Shown: one piece after another, positions 4,972 to 6,836 of the stretch
How the letters are laid out: each line of letters opens with the position of its first letter
Numbering within the stretch: the first letter of the stretch is position 1
Assembly: GCA_021792885.1 (NCBI GenBank)
Contig: JAJYTV010000096.1
Span: 1-6,836, forward strand
DNA from: Bacillota bacterium
GTDB taxonomy: Bacteria; Bacillota; Sulfobacillia; JAJZYS01; JAJYTV01
Direction: 5' to 3'
DNA: 6,836 nucleotides
Position numbers and translations under genes: made by a program
Notes under the pieces: model-generated
What the model was told of the DNA's origin: nothing
Database searches by the model: none
Seen by the model: the letters and a program-made list of their open reading frames with translations, nothing else

Positions 4972-6216
4972 ATGCGTCGGCGCGGGTGGACGACAGACTG
5001 GCGCTTCACCGCCGCGCTCTTCCTGTTCACCGGCTTCGCCGAATCCCTCGCCTTCGGCCACCTGCAGGCGTTTACGCCGCTCTTTCTACGCCAGATCGGC
5101 GTGGGGGTCTCCTCGATCACCGCCTGGACCGGCTTCCTCGGCGTCATCGGGAGCGCCGTCGGGCTCCCGCTCCTGCCGCTCTGGGGCGCGCTCGCGGAGC
5201 GCTGGGGGCGAAAGCCGGTCATCGTGCGCAGCGCACTGATCGAGGTCGTGCTGATCTCTCTCGTCGCGCGGGCGCACTCTCCCTACACGCTTGCGGTCGC
5301 GCGCTTTTTGAGCGGCTTCGTGTTCGGCAACACCGGCGTGATGATGGCGATGCAGTCGGAAGCGACGCCCTCCGCGCGGCTCGGCATCGCCATCGCATGG
5401 GTGAGCTCGGGACCGGCGATCGGCATCGCGGCCGGCCCGCTGCTGGGCGGGGTCGTCGCATCGGATCTCGGGCTGCGCGCCCTCTTCTACTTCGACGCGG
5501 GGCTCAGCGCGCTGAGCGCGCTCTTGCTCCTGCTCTTCCTGCACGAGCCGCCGCGCACGCGCAGCGCCGAAGCGACGGGAAGGCTCGCCGTGCAGTCGCT
5601 GCGCGACGTGCTGCAGTTGCCTGCGGTGCGCAGTCTCTTTCTCGTCTACCTGCTCTTCGCACTCGGGGTGACCGCGGTCCAGCCCTTCCTGCCGCTTTGG
5701 ATCCGCGCAGTGGCCCGCAACGGCGTACCAGCTCTCCTGAGCGGGCCGCCCGCCTACCTGATCGGCCTCGTGCTGACGCTCGGGGGCATCGCGATGGCGA
5801 TCGGGACGCCCGTGCTCGGCTGGCTCGGCGATCGGCTGGGAGCGCGGCGCAGCCTCTCGCTAAGCCTCTTCGGCAACGGCGCCTTCCTCGTGCTGCAGGC
5901 CATCCCGTCGCTCGGCCCGCTCGCAGTCGTGCAGCTTCTGCAAGGCTTCTTCCGGGGTGGCGTCAGCGCGAACCTGATGGCCCTTCTGGCGCGCGCCGCA
6001 CCGGAGGACCGGCGCGCCGCGGTGATGAACCTCTCGCTCCTGCCGCAGCAGATCGCCTGGTTCGCCGGTCCTGCCCTCGGAACCGCCCTCGCGGCGGGCA
6101 CGGGCCTGCAAGGCATGCTCCTCGCGTGCGGTGCGCTCGCGTTCGCCGCGGCTCCCCTGCTGCTCCTGCTGCGCGGGCAGGTCACCGTCGCCCGAGGCGC
6201 TGTGCCTCCTGCCTGA
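4972..6216 (+). CDS. MFS transporter, DHA1-like drug/metabolite exporter
   Basis: The 414-residue protein has about 12 hydrophobic helices in two halves, typical of the major facilitator superfamily and placed in the inner membrane. Loop 2-3 holds motif A, GALAERWGRK at residues 72-81. The second half repeats it as GWLGDRLGARR (283-293). In helix 5, GPAIGIAAGPLLGG (147-160) resembles motif C of proton-coupled antiporters, which points to export, probably of drugs or metabolites; the substrate cannot be read. A cytoplasmic linker (HEPPRTRSAEATGRLAVQSLRD, about 191-212) joins the halves. The ATG at 4972 is the only standard start in the open frame, yet it has only a weak, distant GGAACAGG (4953-4960) in front. 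The stop of an upstream frame overlaps it as TGATG. No neighbouring regulator identifies an inducer. Confidence 0.9.
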   Translation: MRRRGWTTDWRFTAALFLFTGFAESLAFGHLQAFTPLFLRQIGVGVSSITAWTGFLGVIGSAVGLPLLPLWGALAERWGRKPVIVRSALIEVVLISLVARAHSPYTLAVARFLSGFVFGNTGVMMAMQSEATPSARLGIAIAWVSSGPAIGIAAGPLLGGVVASDLGLRALFYFDAGLSALSALLLLLFLHEPPRTRSAEATGRLAVQSLRDVLQLPAVRSLFLVYLLFALGVTAVQPFLPLWIRAVARNGVPALLSGPPAYLIGLVLTLGGIAMAIGTPVLGWLGDRLGARRSLSLSLFGNGAFLVLQAIPSLGPLAVVQLLQGFFRGGVSANLMALLARAAPEDRRAAVMNLSLLPQQIAWFAGPALGTALAAGTGLQGMLLACGALAFAAAPLLLLLRGQVTVARGAVPPA

Positions 6217-6272
6217 ACAGCGTGTCGCCACGCGGCGGAGTCGCCACTCCTTGGCCGGTCGGCGAAAGCACG

Positions 6273-6297
6273 GCGCCGCCTGCCTTGCAGGCGGCGC
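6273..6297. terminator. Bidirectional hairpin between the MFS and UspA genes
   Basis: A perfect 11-base-pair stem (6273-6283 with 6287-6297) with loop CTT lies between convergent stops at 6216 and 6313. The minus-strand side continues into GTGCTTTC, the plus-strand side has no T-run. A smaller hairpin GGAGT-CGCC-ACTCC (6237-6250), followed by TTGG, precedes it on the plus strand and may help end the MFS transcript. Confidence 0.6.
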
Positions 6298-6312
6298 GTT
6301 GGACGTGTGCGC

Positions 6313-6717
6313 TTAGACGATGAGCAGCGGCACCTGCAGGTTGTGAGCGAGCGCTTGGCTCACGGAGCCGAGCACTAGCCGCGAGAGGCTCGGCTTGCGC
6401 CGCTTGCCCACGACGACGAGATCGTAGCCGCGCGACATTTCCAAGATCACCTGGTGCGGCACGCCTTCGCGGAAGATCTCCTTCGCGGCGCTCCCGCCGA
6501 GCGCCTCCCGCGTACGCGCGAAGACGCTTTCGGACCACTTGCCGCCCTCTTGACGCCAGAGCTCCGGATTGTAGGCAACAGCGGCGTCCGGGAAGTACTC
6601 CACCGGGTTGCGCAGGACATGCACGAGCGTGACGTCTGCGCCGGAAAACACCCTGCCGACGTACTGGGCTGCCGCCAGGGCTCCGTCGGACGCGTCGGTC
6701 GCCAAGAGGATTCGCAT
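6313..6717 (-). CDS. UspA-family universal stress protein
   Basis: The 134-residue product is a single Usp domain: MRILLATDASDGA, with the early Asp of the nucleotide fold, then ADVTLVHVL, and the terminal block DLVVVGKRRKPSLSRLVLGSVSQALAHNLQVPLLIV. The usual ATP-binding loop is G-x2-G-x9-G-[S/T]. Here Gly104, Gly117 and Ser118 are in place with correct spacing, but the second glycine is Arg107. Usp proteins are small cytoplasmic dimers raised in stress and growth arrest; some bind ATP, others do not. The start is secure: AAGGAGG ends 7 bases before ATG at 6717. A longer in-frame extension to 6780 has no ribosome site and a low-complexity sequence. The gene is convergent with the MFS gene and probably monocistronic. 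Confidence 0.92.
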   Translation of the reverse strand: MRILLATDASDGALAAAQYVGRVFSGADVTLVHVLRNPVEYFPDAAVAYNPELWRQEGGKWSESVFARTREALGGSAAKEIFREGVPHQVILEMSRGYDLVVVGKRRKPSLSRLVLGSVSQALAHNLQVPLLIV

Positions 6718-6724
6718 GCCGTCT

Positions 6725-6731
6725 CCTCCTT
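6725..6731 (-). promoter_or_regulatory. Ribosome binding site of the UspA gene
   Basis: AAGGAGG on the minus strand, 7 bases before ATG at 6717, selects this start over the upstream in-frame alternative. Just upstream in the transcript lies a perfect 12-base palindrome GCCGGCGCCGGC (6732-6743). It directly adjoins the ribosome site and could fold or bind a protein. Confidence 0.7.
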
Positions 6732-6836
6732 GCCGGCGCCGGCGAAGCCCAGCGCCGCAACTTGCGCTCGTCCCCAGCATATCCCCGGCCCGCTGCGCCC
6801 GCCAGGGCCTCGGGCCCCAGTTGCGGGGATTTGCTA

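Noticed and set aside
6224..6247. Short direct repeat GTCGCCAC (6224-6231 and 6240-6247) after the MFS stop
   Set aside because: Two 8-base copies in G+C-rich DNA are easily due to chance and lie within small hairpins downstream of the gene.
4908..6323. A 471-codon frame overlapping the MFS gene on the same strand
   Set aside because: It is a shifted reading of the MFS gene, rich in Arg and Ala, without membrane helices or motifs. The MFS frame shows motif A twice and 12 helices.
1..6836. CRISPR arrays, tRNA or rRNA genes, insertion sequences, phage or defence genes, toxin-antitoxin pairs
   Set aside because: No spaced direct repeats, tRNA-like folds, transposase or integrase motifs, or terminal inverted repeats were seen. 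The CPBP protein is of the Abi/CAAX family by name, but nothing nearby supports a phage-defence or bacteriocin role.

Overview
The window looks like ordinary chromosomal DNA from a G+C-rich bacterium (roughly two thirds G+C by eye). Codon third positions are strongly G/C. Most genes start behind purine-rich Shine-Dalgarno sequences (AAGGAGGT, AAGGAGG, GGGAGGG, AAGGGGG). Such strong ribosome sites at high G+C, with HxlR, YceI, CPBP and UspA neighbours, would suit a G+C-rich Bacillota-like lineage. That assignment is a weak inference from style, not from a marker gene. I see no tRNA, rRNA, CRISPR array, transposase, integrase, phage gene or toxin-antitoxin pair.

Layout. (1) 2-409, plus: the 3' end of leuS (leucyl-tRNA synthetase). 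(2) 479-1000, minus: a cytoplasmic YceI-family lipid-binding protein. It is divergent from (3) 1093-1455, plus: a small HxlR-family regulator with a cysteine at position 6. The two share a promoter region of about 90 bases with a spaced inverted repeat. (4) 1526-2290, minus: a CPBP (CAAX/Abi-type) intramembrane protease. (5) 2373-4682, minus: a full-length mitochondrial-type aconitase. (6) A gap of about 290 bases with the aconitase leader, a perfect 14-base palindrome and no clear gene. (7) 4972-6216, plus: a 12-helix MFS exporter. (8) 6313-6717, minus: a UspA-type stress protein.

Most genes appear to be separate transcription units. Each convergent pair (leuS/yceI, HxlR/CPBP, MFS/UspA) is separated by one long GC-rich hairpin that can act in both directions, and a fourth hairpin follows the aconitase gene. 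The only evident functional pairing is YceI with HxlR. Their back-to-back promoters overlap, so one operator could control both, and the N-terminal cysteine suggests a thiol or electrophile signal. Aconitase is a central TCA-cycle enzyme with its own promoter. The protease, exporter and stress protein give a mild stress or envelope flavour but do not form a recognisable system.

I did not find a convincing new biological system. The best leads are the shared YceI/HxlR control region, the acn/MFS intergenic region, the cramped start of the CPBP gene, and a UspA protein with one altered nucleotide-loop residue.
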